From assembly GCA_944322025.1 (NCBI GenBank), contig CALUOH010000068.1:1-34316 (forward strand): a DNA stretch of 34,316 nt, read 5' to 3'. The stretch's first letter is position 1, and each line of letters opens with the position of its first letter. This DNA is from an uncultured Bacteroidales bacterium (GTDB lineage Bacteria > Bacteroidota > Bacteroidia > Bacteroidales > Paludibacteraceae). The notes below the pieces were generated by a model. The model made no database searches. It was not told the DNA's origin and worked only from the letters and a program-made list of their open reading frames with translations. Both the position numbers and the translations under genes were made by a program. Shown in pieces: positions 1 to 7,938 of the stretch.

Positions 1-80
1 TGGCTGAAAGGCTCTGCCGTTTCGCTTGCTATAATCTTGCCGTCTATAGTCAGGGTTCTTTTTGTTGTTGTTTTTTTCAT
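1..80 (-). CDS. Partial CDS running off the left edge, unknown
   Basis: On the minus strand an ATG at 80 opens a frame of 26 codons without a stop up to the window edge. The peptide starts MKKTTTKRTLTIDGKIIAS. It has the same orientation as the next gene upstream, whose stop is at 178, so the two could belong to one transcription unit. I do not recognise the family from so few residues. The frame could be chance, but the Lys/Thr-rich start followed by a plausible beta-strand pattern looks like a real N-terminus. Confidence 0.4.
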   Translation of the reverse strand, partial: MKKTTTKRTLTIDGKIIASETAEPFS

Positions 81-177
81 ATGGCTTGTTTATTGAAAAT
101 GTTTTATTACCTTTGCTTTCAGAAAGGGAATGACAAGGATAGTCCACAGCTGAGGTCTTTACAGCACCGGCAACTTG

Positions 178-636
178 TCATTTCTTTTCTATTTTAAAGG
201 AATATGGATATTCAATAATCACACGTTCGTTGAATTTTACTTCACATTTTAGTTCATACATATCATCCCCTATTTTCACGCCATACACAACAAAGTTACG
301 TACACCTCCCCTTATTTTCTGCCTGTAATTTCTGCGCCTCATGTTGATATGCTCATATCTTCCGTTTTTCAGTTCGGGAAGCAGAGCGGGCAGTTGTCGT
401 GCCGCCTCCAGCTCCAGGCCGTTGAAACAGTGGGCTATCACTGACTTTATCTCGTTCTTGCCGAAATAAAGATGCTTAGAATACAGCCTTTTATTGTCTA
501 TTCTGACAGGTTCAGCCTGTAACATTTCAGAACGGATTTCGGCCTGTGCCTCACGGAATTTCTCCTTATTGTCCCATACATTCAGATTTATTAGTTCTGC
601 CCGTCTTGCGGCCTCATCCACCCTTGCGCATTCCAT
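178..636 (-). pseudogene. Phage-like protein fragment, probably 5'-truncated
   Basis: From ATG 636 the frame encodes 152 aa. The same frame stays open upstream for about 63 more codons, to a stop near 825, with no ATG, GTG or TTG start. That upstream stretch is protein-like: with residue 1 counted from ATG 636, it gives GCTACPYA followed after 24 residues by CMEC, a CxxC...CxxC zinc-binding pattern. The C-terminal half (LYFGKNEIKSVIAHCF, then a basic stretch, then FVVYGVKIGDDMYELKCEV) resembles small domains at the ends of phage head-morphogenesis and polyvalent proteins, including BECR-fold nucleases. That resemblance is by eye only. Lack of a start for the extended frame suggests truncation or frameshift; alternatively ATG 636 is the true start of a short gene. 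It lies beyond the tRNA-Arg terminator, a common setting for integrated-element remnants. Confidence 0.4.
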
Positions 637-884
637 GCAGTCCCTTTTGGCGGCGAGGTCGGCGAGGAGGGCGTGGAGGCGGCTCTTGGCGTAGGGGCAT
701 GCCGTGCATCCCTTGGGGAAGTACGGATGCCTGTCGGAGAAGAGCGCGCCGTCGCTGCCGGGGTTGTTCTCCAGCCCGGGGGCGGGGTTGTCGGCGGACG
801 ATGAGGATGGAAAGTCGTGGCATTACGGAACATTGTGCCGTCTTGTCAGCTTAACTTTTGGTGAGTCAGTAATACGATATGTAC

Positions 885-921
885 AAAAAAATCAGATATT
901 TAAGCAATTAAATATCTGATT
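885..921 (-). terminator. Intrinsic terminator of tRNA-Arg
   Basis: A perfect 14-bp stem (890-903 with 908-921) around the loop GCAA is followed on the minus strand by a run of six or seven T (plus-strand A at 885-890). It begins 10 nt after the 3' end of the minus-strand tRNA-Arg, so it terminates that transcript. Confidence 0.88.
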
Positions 922-930
922 TACAGTCTG

Positions 931-1004
931 TGATCCCGGCGGGATTCGAACCCACGACCCACAGCTTAGAAGGCTGTTGCTCTATCCAGCTGAGCTACGA
1001 GACC
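931..1004 (-). tRNA. tRNA-Arg (anticodon TCT)
   Basis: Read on the minus strand, 74 nt fold as a full cloverleaf. The acceptor stem GGTCTCG pairs with CGGGATC including two G-U pairs, the discriminator is A, the T-loop is GGTTCGAATCC and the anticodon loop is CTTCTAA with anticodon TCT (reads AGA/AGG). CCA is not encoded. A promoter lies directly upstream and an intrinsic terminator directly downstream. Confidence 0.96.
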
Positions 1005-1029
1005 GTCAACGGTTTGTTTTTCGGGAGTG

Positions 1030-1061
1030 CAAAGTAACTGCTTTTTTGCGATACGGGCAAG
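1030..1061 (-). promoter_or_regulatory. Bacteroidota-type promoter of tRNA-Arg
   Basis: On the minus strand CTTG (plus 1058-1061), 20 nt, then TTACTTTG (plus 1030-1037) matches the TTTG-N19-21-TAnnTTTG consensus with one mismatch in each box. Transcription would start near 1023, about 20 nt before the tRNA. Confidence 0.65.
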
Positions 1062-1111
1062 TTTTTGGCTATTTTTTTACGCGGATATGGGGCTGCAATG
1101 GCCTTTTTTGC

Positions 1112-1119
1112 TAATTTTG
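1112..1119 (+). promoter_or_regulatory. Possible -7 box for the DUF4827-glmM unit
   Basis: TAATTTTG fits the -7 consensus TAnnTTTG exactly, but no TTTG is found 19-21 nt upstream. If used, the leader of the DUF4827 gene would be about 105 nt. Nothing else in 1062-1231 looks like a gene. Confidence 0.35.
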
Positions 1120-1231
1120 CAGCTGGAAGTGTGGCGCGTTGTGCACGGGTATTCCCATGTTTGCCGCTGTTGATTGGGAAATATGTCGTGGCGGGGTGGC
1201 GGCAGGTTGATGTTTATGAAATCTTTTGGTT

Positions 1232-1753
1232 ATGAGAAAATTGGCGTTTTGGGGCGCGGTGTGCGCGATATTCATGTCTGTCTCGTGCGAGAGGTCGTCG
1301 AACTATTCGCAGCTTCTGAAAGCGGAGCAGCGGCTGATAGATGATTATCTTGCGCGGGAGGGCTACACGCTGCTGGATGAGTTCCCTGAGGATACTGTGT
1401 TCGGGGAGAGGGAGATGTATCATTTCCCTGACGGAATTTATATACAGATTCTGGAGAAGGGTACGGGCGACACGCTGCGCCGTGGCGATGACATTATCTT
1501 GAGATACAGGCAGATGACACTTGATGAGTACGCTCTGGTGGAGGATTATTGGAGTACGCTCGACAGGCCTTATCCCAATGAGATTGTGATGGGTGACCTT
1601 ACTAACAGTTGCGAGGGGTGGCAGGCGGCCTTTGATGTGATGAAGCGTTCCGGGGCGCACGCCAATGTGATAGTGCCGTCGCAGCTTGGGCGTGACAATA
1701 TGAATGTAGTGCCGTATCTTTATGAGATGAAAATCAGGGCTGTGCCGCGCTGA
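1232..1753 (+). CDS. DUF4827-like lipoprotein with FKBP-like features
   Basis: 173 aa. ATG 1232 is chosen because the only earlier in-frame start is a TTG two codons upstream, while MRKLAFWGAVCAIFMSVSC is a textbook lipoprotein signal with the lipidated Cys at residue 19. The product should be a lipid-anchored envelope protein. The C-terminal half has FKBP-like landmarks: KGTGDTLRRGDDIILRY, then GWQAAFDVMKRSG and VIVPSQLG. These fit the DUF4827 family of Bacteroidales, which I recall as FKBP-related. Catalytic prolyl-isomerase residues are not obvious, so activity is uncertain. It ends 41 nt before glmM in the same orientation, so co-transcription is likely. Family assignment is from memory of the pattern, not from a search. 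Confidence 0.75.
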   Translation: MRKLAFWGAVCAIFMSVSCERSSNYSQLLKAEQRLIDDYLAREGYTLLDEFPEDTVFGEREMYHFPDGIYIQILEKGTGDTLRRGDDIILRYRQMTLDEYALVEDYWSTLDRPYPNEIVMGDLTNSCEGWQAAFDVMKRSGAHANVIVPSQLGRDNMNVVPYLYEMKIRAVPR

Positions 1754-1794
1754 ACGGCGACTGGGGTCACGGGAGTGAGAATAGTTTTAAGAAT

Positions 1795-3189
1795 ATGACT
1801 CTTATAAAATCTATATCGGGAATAAGGGGCACGGTCGGCGGAAAGGGCGGCGAGGGTCTGTCCCCTGTTGATATTGTGAAGTTTGCATCGGCCTATGCTT
1901 TCTGGCTGAAAGAGTACCGTGGCAAGGAACGGTGTCGTGTCGTTGTCGGGCGCGACGCACGTGTGTCCGGCGAAATGGTGAGCCGCATTGTGGTGGGGAC
2001 GCTGCTCGGTTGCGGGTGTGATGTGGTGGACATTGGCTTGGCGACGACCCCGACAACGGAAGTGGCAGTGACTATGGAGGGCGCGGACGGCGGCATTATC
2101 CTTACGGCGAGCCATAACCCGCGCCAGTGGAATGCGCTCAAACTGCTGAACGAGCGCGGTGAGTTTCTCAGCAAGGCGGACGGCGAGGCACTTCTGGCAA
2201 TGGCGGAGCGCGGCGATTTCTCCTATCCCGAAGTGGACGGGATAGGTGCGCTCTCGGTGAGGGACGATTACGCGCGGAAGCATATCGACATGGTACTCGC
2301 CCTCGATTTGGTGGACGTGGAGGCCATACGGCGCGCTGATTTCCGTGTGGCTGTGGACTGCGTCAACTCAGTCGGCGGCATCGTCATACCCGAACTCCTG
2401 AGGGCGTTGGGGGTATCACGCATTGAGTGCCTTAACTGCACGCCCGACGGTAACTTTGCCCATAATCCTGAGCCGCTGCCGGAGCATCTGGGCGACATCT
2501 CCCGCCTCATCCGTGAGACGGGTGCCGATGTGGGCTTCGTCGTCGACCCCGATGTTGACCGCCTCGCTGTCGTGTGTGAGGACGGCAGCATGTTCGGCGA
2601 GGAATACACTCTGGTCTCTGTGGCGGACTACGTGCTCAGTAATACGCCGGGCAATACGGTCTCCAACCTCAGCTCCACGCGTGCCTTGGCCGATGTCACC
2701 CGCGCCCGTGGCGGAGAGTACAGTGCCGCTGCAGTGGGCGAGGTGAATGTCGTGGAGAAAATGAAAGAGGTCGGTGCGGTCATAGGCGGCGAGGGCAACG
2801 GCGGCGTGATATATCCGGCTGCGCACTACGGCCGTGACGCGCTTGTCGGCATCGCGCTTTTCCTCTCAAACCTTGCGAAGAGCGGCAAGAGGGTCAGCGA
2901 GTTGCGCACAGGCTATCCCGACTATTACATATCGAAAAACAAGATACAGCTCACCCCGAAGATTGATGTCGACGGAGTGCTCTGCGTAATAAAGGGGTGC
3001 TACAAGCAGTTCAAGGTCAACGATATAGACGGAGTGAAGATAGACTTCCCGCAGGGGTGGGTACATCTGCGCAAGTCGAACACCGAGCCGATTATACGCA
3101 TATATTCCGAAGCCCCGACGCGCGAGCAGGCGGACAAGTTTGCCGCAGCCATAATGGCCGAGATAAAGCGCATTGCAAATATAGGTTAA
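1795..3189 (+). CDS. glmM: Phosphoglucosamine mutase (alpha-D-phosphohexomutase family)
   Basis: 464 aa, the usual length for the family. It should interconvert glucosamine-6-phosphate and glucosamine-1-phosphate in the cytoplasm, feeding UDP-GlcNAc, peptidoglycan and lipid A. The four family signatures are in order: the catalytic phosphoserine loop TASHNP (Ser 106), the metal loop DPDVDRLA (about residue 250), the sugar-binding loop GEGNGG (about residue 330) and the phosphate-binding loop SNTEPIIRI near the C-terminus. Bacteroidota members of this branch are annotated as GlmM or as phosphomannomutase; the sequence alone does not settle substrate preference. It follows the DUF4827 gene closely and ends 14 nt before a strong terminator. 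Confidence 0.9.
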   Translation: MTLIKSISGIRGTVGGKGGEGLSPVDIVKFASAYAFWLKEYRGKERCRVVVGRDARVSGEMVSRIVVGTLLGCGCDVVDIGLATTPTTEVAVTMEGADGGIILTASHNPRQWNALKLLNERGEFLSKADGEALLAMAERGDFSYPEVDGIGALSVRDDYARKHIDMVLALDLVDVEAIRRADFRVAVDCVNSVGGIVIPELLRALGVSRIECLNCTPDGNFAHNPEPLPEHLGDISRLIRETGADVGFVVDPDVDRLAVVCEDGSMFGEEYTLVSVADYVLSNTPGNTVSNLSSTRALADVTRARGGEYSAAAVGEVNVVEKMKEVGAVIGGEGNGGVIYPAAHYGRDALVGIALFLSNLAKSGKRVSELRTGYPDYYISKNKIQLTPKIDVDGVLCVIKGCYKQFKVNDIDGVKIDFPQGWVHLRKSNTEPIIRIYSEAPTREQADKFAAAIMAEIKRIANIG

Positions 3190-3203
3190 ACATATTGTAT
3201 CGT

Positions 3204-3243
3204 GACCCCGATGCCTTGTGACAATGGCGTCGGGGTCTTTTTT
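3204..3243 (+). terminator. Intrinsic terminator after glmM
   Basis: A 12-bp stem with one G-T pair (GACCCCGATGCC at 3204-3215 with GGCGTCGGGGTC at 3226-3237) and a 10-nt loop is followed by TTTTTT. It separates glmM from coaD, whose ATG is only 15 nt further on, so coaD depends on read-through or on a promoter overlapping the hairpin. Confidence 0.9.
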
Positions 3244-3257
3244 AAGCCACTGATTAT

Positions 3258-3701
3258 ATGAATATAGCCATATTCCCCGGTAGTTTCGACCCCTTCACCA
3301 TAGGCCATGCCTCGATAGTGCGGCGTGCCTTGCCGCTGTTTGACAAATTGGTCATAGCCGTCGGCATCAATACGGGAAAGGCCTCGCGGCAGTCCCTCTC
3401 TGATAGGGTAGAGGCCATAGCCTCGCTCTATCGCGATGACCCTCGTGTGGAAGTGCGTGTCTATGATACCCTTACTGTCGATTTTGCTGCCTCTGTCGGT
3501 GCACGCTTCATAGTGCGCGGGGTTAGGTCTGCCGTCGATTTTGAATATGAGCGTAACATGGCTGAAATCAATCGGCGCATGTCTGGGGTAGAGACCGTTA
3601 TCCTGTGTGCAGACCCCGAAATAGCCCACGTCTCCTCGTCCCTCGTGCGTGAGCTGGAAGCCTTCGGCAAAGACGTATCCGCATACCTCCCAAAACGTTA
3701 A
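3258..3701 (+). CDS. coaD: Phosphopantetheine adenylyltransferase
   Basis: 147 aa. Transfers AMP from ATP to 4'-phosphopantetheine to form dephospho-CoA, the penultimate step of CoA synthesis. The N-terminal nucleotidyltransferase signature FPGSFDPFTIGH contains the T-x-G-H motif. The middle has RGVRSAVDFEYERNMAEIN, the substrate-binding segment typical of CoaD, and the end has HVSSSLVREL, the S-S-x-x-R ATP-binding signature. Length and motif spacing are normal. No TAnnTTTG box is visible between the glmM terminator and the start. Confidence 0.96.
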   Translation: MNIAIFPGSFDPFTIGHASIVRRALPLFDKLVIAVGINTGKASRQSLSDRVEAIASLYRDDPRVEVRVYDTLTVDFAASVGARFIVRGVRSAVDFEYERNMAEINRRMSGVETVILCADPEIAHVSSSLVRELEAFGKDVSAYLPKR

Positions 3702-3821
3702 TCTTCCGGCTCATAATTCCCCCATCCTCTTTTTCTGAAATACACATCCGTCAAACAATGCCTACTTAGGATGGTAGCTTGTTGGTATTGATAACCAATT
3801 GATACCCAATTTATTCCTTAT

Positions 3822-3895
3822 CCTCCAGCTATCTCCCCGTTATCCTCCCGCTACTCTCAACCAAGCGGTTCGCTCTTTTCGTGCATTCTTTCGTC
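3822..3895 (+). repeat. Interspersed intergenic repeat, copy A
   Basis: Core 3844-3867 reads CCTCCCGCTACTCTCAACCA followed by AGCG. It is preceded by CTCCAGCTATCT and followed by a small hairpin AGCG-GTT-CGCT and a T-rich tail ending TTCTTTCG. Three relatives lie at 12930-13001 (+), 25191-25264 (-) and 29947-30016 (-). Similarity to copy B continues for roughly another 100 nt (shared TCAAATCGTACA and CCCATCT blocks). The 3702-4083 gap holds no gene; besides this element it has an inverted repeat around 3782-3809 (TTGGTAT with ATACCCAA). Confidence 0.7.
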
Positions 3896-4083
3896 TTAAA
3901 TGTTCAAATCGTACAGCGCATCTTGCAGAAGTGTCTTTTGCCCATCTCACGCATCGTTGCCTTTGAGCCTCCGCACTCTGTTCAAGCCCTCCTCTCGGCA
4001 CGTCTTGGGCGGCACTCACCACTTCTCTCCGCTCTGACGTATGGTGCGCATAGCGGCCGTCCCGCTCCCGCTTCGCTTCACAT

Positions 4084-4115
4084 GTTGTGCGAATGGAAAA
4101 TAATTCCTATCTTTG
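4084..4115 (+). promoter_or_regulatory. Bacteroidota-type promoter of tRNA-Leu
   Basis: GTTG (4084-4087), 20 nt, then TATCTTTG (4108-4115), an exact TAnnTTTG -7 box with correct spacing. Transcription would begin near 4122, about 10 nt before the tRNA. Confidence 0.75.
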
Positions 4116-4131
4116 CAGACAGTAATAGCGG

Positions 4132-4213
4132 GCAGCATTGGCGTAATTGGTAGCCGCGCCAGACTTAGGATCTGGTGGAGTGATCCGTGGGGGTTCGAGT
4201 CCCTTATGCTGCA
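4132..4213 (+). tRNA. tRNA-Leu (anticodon TAG)
   Basis: 82 nt with acceptor stem GCAGCAT/ATGCTGC, discriminator A, anticodon arm CCAGA-CTTAGGA-TCTGG (anticodon TAG, reads CUN codons), a variable arm of class II size and T-arm GGGGGTTCGAGTCCC. CCA is not encoded. Its promoter and terminator are both visible, so it is a single-gene unit. Confidence 0.95.
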
Positions 4214-4220
4214 CTGTGTC

Positions 4221-4269
4221 AGAGGCGTGCGTGAGCTATGAATACGGCTCATGCACGCTTCTCTGTTTT
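4221..4269 (+). terminator. Intrinsic terminator of tRNA-Leu
   Basis: A 16-bp stem with two G-T pairs (AGAGGCGTGCGTGAGC at 4221-4236 with 4247-4264, minor adjustment at the base) and a 10-nt loop, followed by GTTTTG. It starts 8 nt after the tRNA. Confidence 0.8.
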
Positions 4270-4290
4270 GAGGCCCCTGCGCCGCTCCGC

Positions 4291-4329
4291 AAAATAAAAA
4301 GCCCACGACACCAATCTGGCATCGCGGAC
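4291..4329 (-). terminator. Intrinsic terminator of the efflux operon
   Basis: On the minus strand a 12-bp stem rich in G-U pairs (plus 4301-4312 with 4318-4329, loop of 5 nt) is followed by TTTTTATTTT (plus 4291-4300). It lies 28 nt past the stop of the PII-like gene, the last gene of the minus-strand operon. Confidence 0.85.
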
Positions 4330-4357
4330 TCTTCCTTCTCCTCTGTGTGACGGCTCT

Positions 4358-4651
4358 CTAAACTGTCTGTTCTATGTTCCAGACAAACGCCCTCACGCCA
4401 ACCTCCTCGTTACGCATGTCGAGCTTGCGGACATACGAGAGCAGCTCCTGCACCTTGTCGTCATCCACCACTGTCATGACAGCAGAGTTCATCTCCGGCC
4501 ATGTGTGCGTGCCGCGCCTCGGCTCTCCGCCGTTTGTCCCGCGCCCCTGTACCTGCTCAAAAAAGGTGAACCCCGATATGTTCAATGCGTCGAGCATGTA
4601 CTCCACACGCTCCGTGTTCGCCTGATTGAAAACTATAAATACTGACTTCAT
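4358..4651 (-). CDS. PII-like small protein linked to RND efflux
   Basis: 97 aa. It starts MKSVFIVFNQANTERVEYML and has the alternating strand-helix pattern of the PII/CutA-like ferredoxin fold: an N-terminal strand, a helix ending near LNISG, a central Gly-rich loop region (GRGTNGGEPRRGTHTW) at about residues 36-51 that resembles a T-loop, then VMTVVDDDKVQELLSYV and a final strand. PII proteins sense nucleotides or metabolites and bind partner proteins. The start lies 14 nt after the RND transporter stop, and it is the last gene before the operon terminator, so it is probably a sensor or modulator of the pump. Family membership is judged by fold pattern and genomic setting; the ligand cannot be predicted. 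Confidence 0.7.
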   Translation of the reverse strand: MKSVFIVFNQANTERVEYMLDALNISGFTFFEQVQGRGTNGGEPRRGTHTWPEMNSAVMTVVDDDKVQELLSYVRKLDMRNEEVGVRAFVWNIEQTV

Positions 4652-4665
4652 AATCCTCTCCCTTT

Positions 4666-7600
4666 TTACTTCGTTAAATCTCTCTTGTCCAAGTCGTCCT
4701 TAATCCTCATGAACACAAAGTTCTTGCGGTTCTTCTCCTCCTTGTCCCTCTCCCCGTGGCGTGACATCACGGCGTAGAGCACCGGCACGACTATGAGGGT
4801 TATCAGGGTCGAAACAAGCAGACCGCCTATCACGACTATGCCCATCGGTATCCACATCTCCGAACCCTCGGAGTTACTCAGAGCCATAGGCAGCATACCC
4901 AGCAGTGTGGTGAATGCCGTCATAAGCACAGGCCGCAGACGTGACTGACCCGAGAGCGCGATTGCCTCATTCAGCTCATAGCCCCTGTCGCGCATGAGGT
5001 TGATGTAGTCCACGAGCACGATACCGTTCTTGACCACAATACCCACAAGCAATATGCATCCCAATGCGCCTATCATGTCGAGCGATGTGTCCGTGATGTA
5101 CAGTGCGAGGACAACGCCCGGCAGCGCGAATATGACGGATATCATTATTATGGCCGGCTTCGAGAACGACTCGAACTGCGATGCCATCACGATATACACC
5201 AGTATGATGATTAGCACGAGCAGTACGCCCATGTCCCCGAACGTATCCTGTTGGTCTTCGTATGTGCCGCCGAGGTCTATGTTTACGCCCAGAGGCACGT
5301 CATAGTCGTCTATCACCTTTTGCAGCCCGGTGGCGAGTTCGCCGAGTGACGTGTTGACCGGCGTCACCGAGATGGTCACTATGCGTTGACGGCTCTTGCG
5401 CTTGATTTCCGGCGGACACCAGTACTCTTTCACCTCGGCCAGCTCTTTCAGCTTCACCTTCTTGCCCGCCGGTGTCATCAGCGTAAGCTCCTCTATGTCT
5501 GTGATGCTGTTGCGCGCCTCCTCTTTCAGGCGTACCACTATGTCATACTCCTCGCCCTCCTCTTTGAGGTATCCGGCGTTCATTCCGTTCACGCGGTTGC
5601 GCACATAGACGGCGCATGTCGCCGCGTCAAGTCCGTTGCGGGCGAGCTTCTCCTTGTCAAACACCACTTGCAGCTCCGCCCGGTCCTCCTCTCGGTCTAT
5701 GTGTATGTCTCGTGCGCCGGGGACGAACTGGAACTTGTATTTCAAGTCTTGGGCCACGGTGTTTGTCACGTCGAAGTCGTAGCCGTATATCTCCACGTCC
5801 ACACTGTTCGTGGACATGCCGCCCATGCCGCCCGATGTCGACACCTGATAGTTTATCACCTCCGGCATGTTGTCCAGCTCATTGCGTATAAGCTCCGCTA
5901 TCTCGAATATCGACCTCTCCCTCTCATACTTCTTGAGACAGCGCACTGTCATCTCTATCTTGTTGTTGTTCGTGTTGGAGAACATGGATGACATGCCCGC
6001 CTCGTCGTCCGAACCCGTGGAGGACGATATGAGCCTTGTTTCCGGTGCCACGCGGTAAATCATATCCTCTATTTTGCGCGCTATGCGTGAGGTCTCCTCT
6101 ATGCGCGTGCCGCGTTGCAGCTCTATCGTCAGTGACATGCGCCCGTTGTCTGTCTCCGCCATGAAGTCAGTACCTATCTTGCCCATGAACACCGGTATCA
6201 TTGATATTCCGAGGAACGCCAGCAGTATCAGCCCCGTGTACAGTTTGTGCCCGAGGCACCAGCGCAATACATTGGCATAGAACACATCCAGCTTGTCCAG
6301 CAGTTTTACGACAGTCCTCTCGTACCAGTTCTTGCTTTCGCTCTGCACTTCGTACAGCTGTCCGTTCTCGTCCACGTCCACCTGCTTGCCTTTCAGCAGC
6401 TGCGAGCAGAGCATCGGGGTGAGGGTGATTGCCACTGTGGTAGAGGTGCAGACTACTATCGTCACAATCCAGCCGAGCTCTTTGAAGAGTATTCCCGCCT
6501 GCCCGGTAAGCATTGTCAGCGGAACGAACACGGCTACGAGCACGAGTGTCGTGGCTATGACCGAGACCCATACCTCGTTAGTGGCGTATATCGATGCCTC
6601 TCTCGGATTGGAACCGCGCTCTATATGCTTGGTGATGTTCTCCAGCACCACTATCGCATCGTCCACCACCATACCTATGGCCACGGTCAGCGAACACAGT
6701 GATATGATGTTCAGCGAACTGTCCGCAAGGAACAGATAGAGGAATGCCACGATGAGCGATATGGGTATCGTCAGCGAGATGATGAGTGTGGCCCTCCACT
6801 TGCCGAGGAAGAACAGCACCACGAGCACTACGAACAGCAGGGCGTAGAATATCGACTCCGTAAGTCCATTGATGGCGTTCTGTATCTCTGTCGATGAGTC
6901 GTATATCTCGTCGAATTTGATGTCCGGCGGCAGGGTCTTCTTTATCTTCTCAAGCTCCTTCTTTACGTCCTTGCATATCTGCACCGTGTTTGCGCCCGTC
7001 TGTTTCATGACTATGAGGCGCACGCCGTCCTGCCCGTTGATTTTCTCTTCGAGGGTCACATCCTTGATGGTGTCGCGCACGAGGGCTATGTCTCGCATGT
7101 GCACCTGCCGCCCGTCGGCTGTGGTCGTAAGCACGAGGTCGTTTATCTCCTCGCTCTCGATATATTCGCTCTGCACCCTGAGCTGGTACTGCTCCTTGCC
7201 CATCTTGACAGAGCCGGAGGCGAGGTTTAGGTTGTTGTTGGCTATCACCGTGCCGATGCTCTCCACTGTCAGGTTGTATGCGTCTATCTTCTCCGGGTCG
7301 AGGTCTACATACACATACCTCTCAGGTGCGCCTGAAAGTGAGAGGTTACCTATGCCGTTCACGCGGTTGAGCACGTTGACCACGTTGTCTTCCAGTATTC
7401 TCTCAAGTCCTGAATAGCTCTCCTTGGCGGTGATGGCATATTGCAGCACCGGCATCATTGAGGTGTTCAGCTTGAATATCAGCGGTGTGGAGCACTCGTC
7501 CGGCAGGTCGTCTATGACCATGTCCACGGACGAGCGTATGTCGTTGACCGCCTCGTCTATGTTCTCCTCCCATTCAAATTCGAGTGTGATGATGGACATG

Positions 7601-7860
7601 TTGTCCTTGCTGGACGAGGTAAGCTCTTTCAGTCCGTCCACTGAGTTGAGGCTGTTCTCGAGTATCTTCGTCACGTTGATTTCAAGCTCACTCGCGTTGG
7701 CTCCCGGATATGCCGTCATGACAGTCACATACGGAGGGTCCATCTCCGGAAACTGGTCTATCGGCAACTGTATCAGGGAGAACAGTCCCAAAATTATAAC
7801 CGCCACGAATATAAGCAGTGTCGTAATCGGCTTGTCTATCGCTGTTTTATATATACTCAT
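4666..7860 (-). CDS. RND efflux transporter, inner-membrane permease (HAE1 type)
   Basis: 1064 aa counted from ATG 7860 (MSIYKTAIDKPITTLL), the usual start context for the family; an earlier ATG at 7923 would add 21 unlikely residues. The length matches AcrB/MexB-type pumps with 12 membrane helices and two large periplasmic loops. The proton relay is present: Asp 400-Asp 401 in GMVVDDAIVVLEN and Lys 944 in VVKNGIVLVDY. This Asp-Asp/Lys arrangement is that of the drug-exporting HAE1 branch rather than the metal-exporting HME branch. It works as a trimer with the adaptor and TolC-like channel encoded just upstream in the same operon. Substrates cannot be inferred. A 78-nt gap separates it from the adaptor gene. 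Confidence 0.95.
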   Translation of the reverse strand: MSIYKTAIDKPITTLLIFVAVIILGLFSLIQLPIDQFPEMDPPYVTVMTAYPGANASELEINVTKILENSLNSVDGLKELTSSSKDNMSIITLEFEWEENIDEAVNDIRSSVDMVIDDLPDECSTPLIFKLNTSMMPVLQYAITAKESYSGLERILEDNVVNVLNRVNGIGNLSLSGAPERYVYVDLDPEKIDAYNLTVESIGTVIANNNLNLASGSVKMGKEQYQLRVQSEYIESEEINDLVLTTTADGRQVHMRDIALVRDTIKDVTLEEKINGQDGVRLIVMKQTGANTVQICKDVKKELEKIKKTLPPDIKFDEIYDSSTEIQNAINGLTESIFYALLFVVLVVLFFLGKWRATLIISLTIPISLIVAFLYLFLADSSLNIISLCSLTVAIGMVVDDAIVVLENITKHIERGSNPREASIYATNEVWVSVIATTLVLVAVFVPLTMLTGQAGILFKELGWIVTIVVCTSTTVAITLTPMLCSQLLKGKQVDVDENGQLYEVQSESKNWYERTVVKLLDKLDVFYANVLRWCLGHKLYTGLILLAFLGISMIPVFMGKIGTDFMAETDNGRMSLTIELQRGTRIEETSRIARKIEDMIYRVAPETRLISSSTGSDDEAGMSSMFSNTNNNKIEMTVRCLKKYERERSIFEIAELIRNELDNMPEVINYQVSTSGGMGGMSTNSVDVEIYGYDFDVTNTVAQDLKYKFQFVPGARDIHIDREEDRAELQVVFDKEKLARNGLDAATCAVYVRNRVNGMNAGYLKEEGEEYDIVVRLKEEARNSITDIEELTLMTPAGKKVKLKELAEVKEYWCPPEIKRKSRQRIVTISVTPVNTSLGELATGLQKVIDDYDVPLGVNIDLGGTYEDQQDTFGDMGVLLVLIIILVYIVMASQFESFSKPAIIMISVIFALPGVVLALYITDTSLDMIGALGCILLVGIVVKNGIVLVDYINLMRDRGYELNEAIALSGQSRLRPVLMTAFTTLLGMLPMALSNSEGSEMWIPMGIVVIGGLLVSTLITLIVVPVLYAVMSRHGERDKEEKNRKNFVFMRIKDDLDKRDLTK

Positions 7861-7938
7861 CTCTTGCTTCTGAATAATGTTTATCTGTTTGGTGGCTTGC
7901 CGCGATGTAGGGCAGCCCCGCAACCGTGTGCTGCCCCG

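Noticed and set aside
2..10. GGCTGAAAG at the left edge, similar to the block in repeat copies C and D
   Set aside because: Only 9 nt match, no core follows, and it lies inside an apparent coding frame.
3881..4153. Open frame overlapping repeat copy A and the tRNA-Leu
   Set aside because: It runs into the tRNA, has no protein-like composition, and its apparent similarity to a frame at 12985-13130 comes from the shared DNA repeat.
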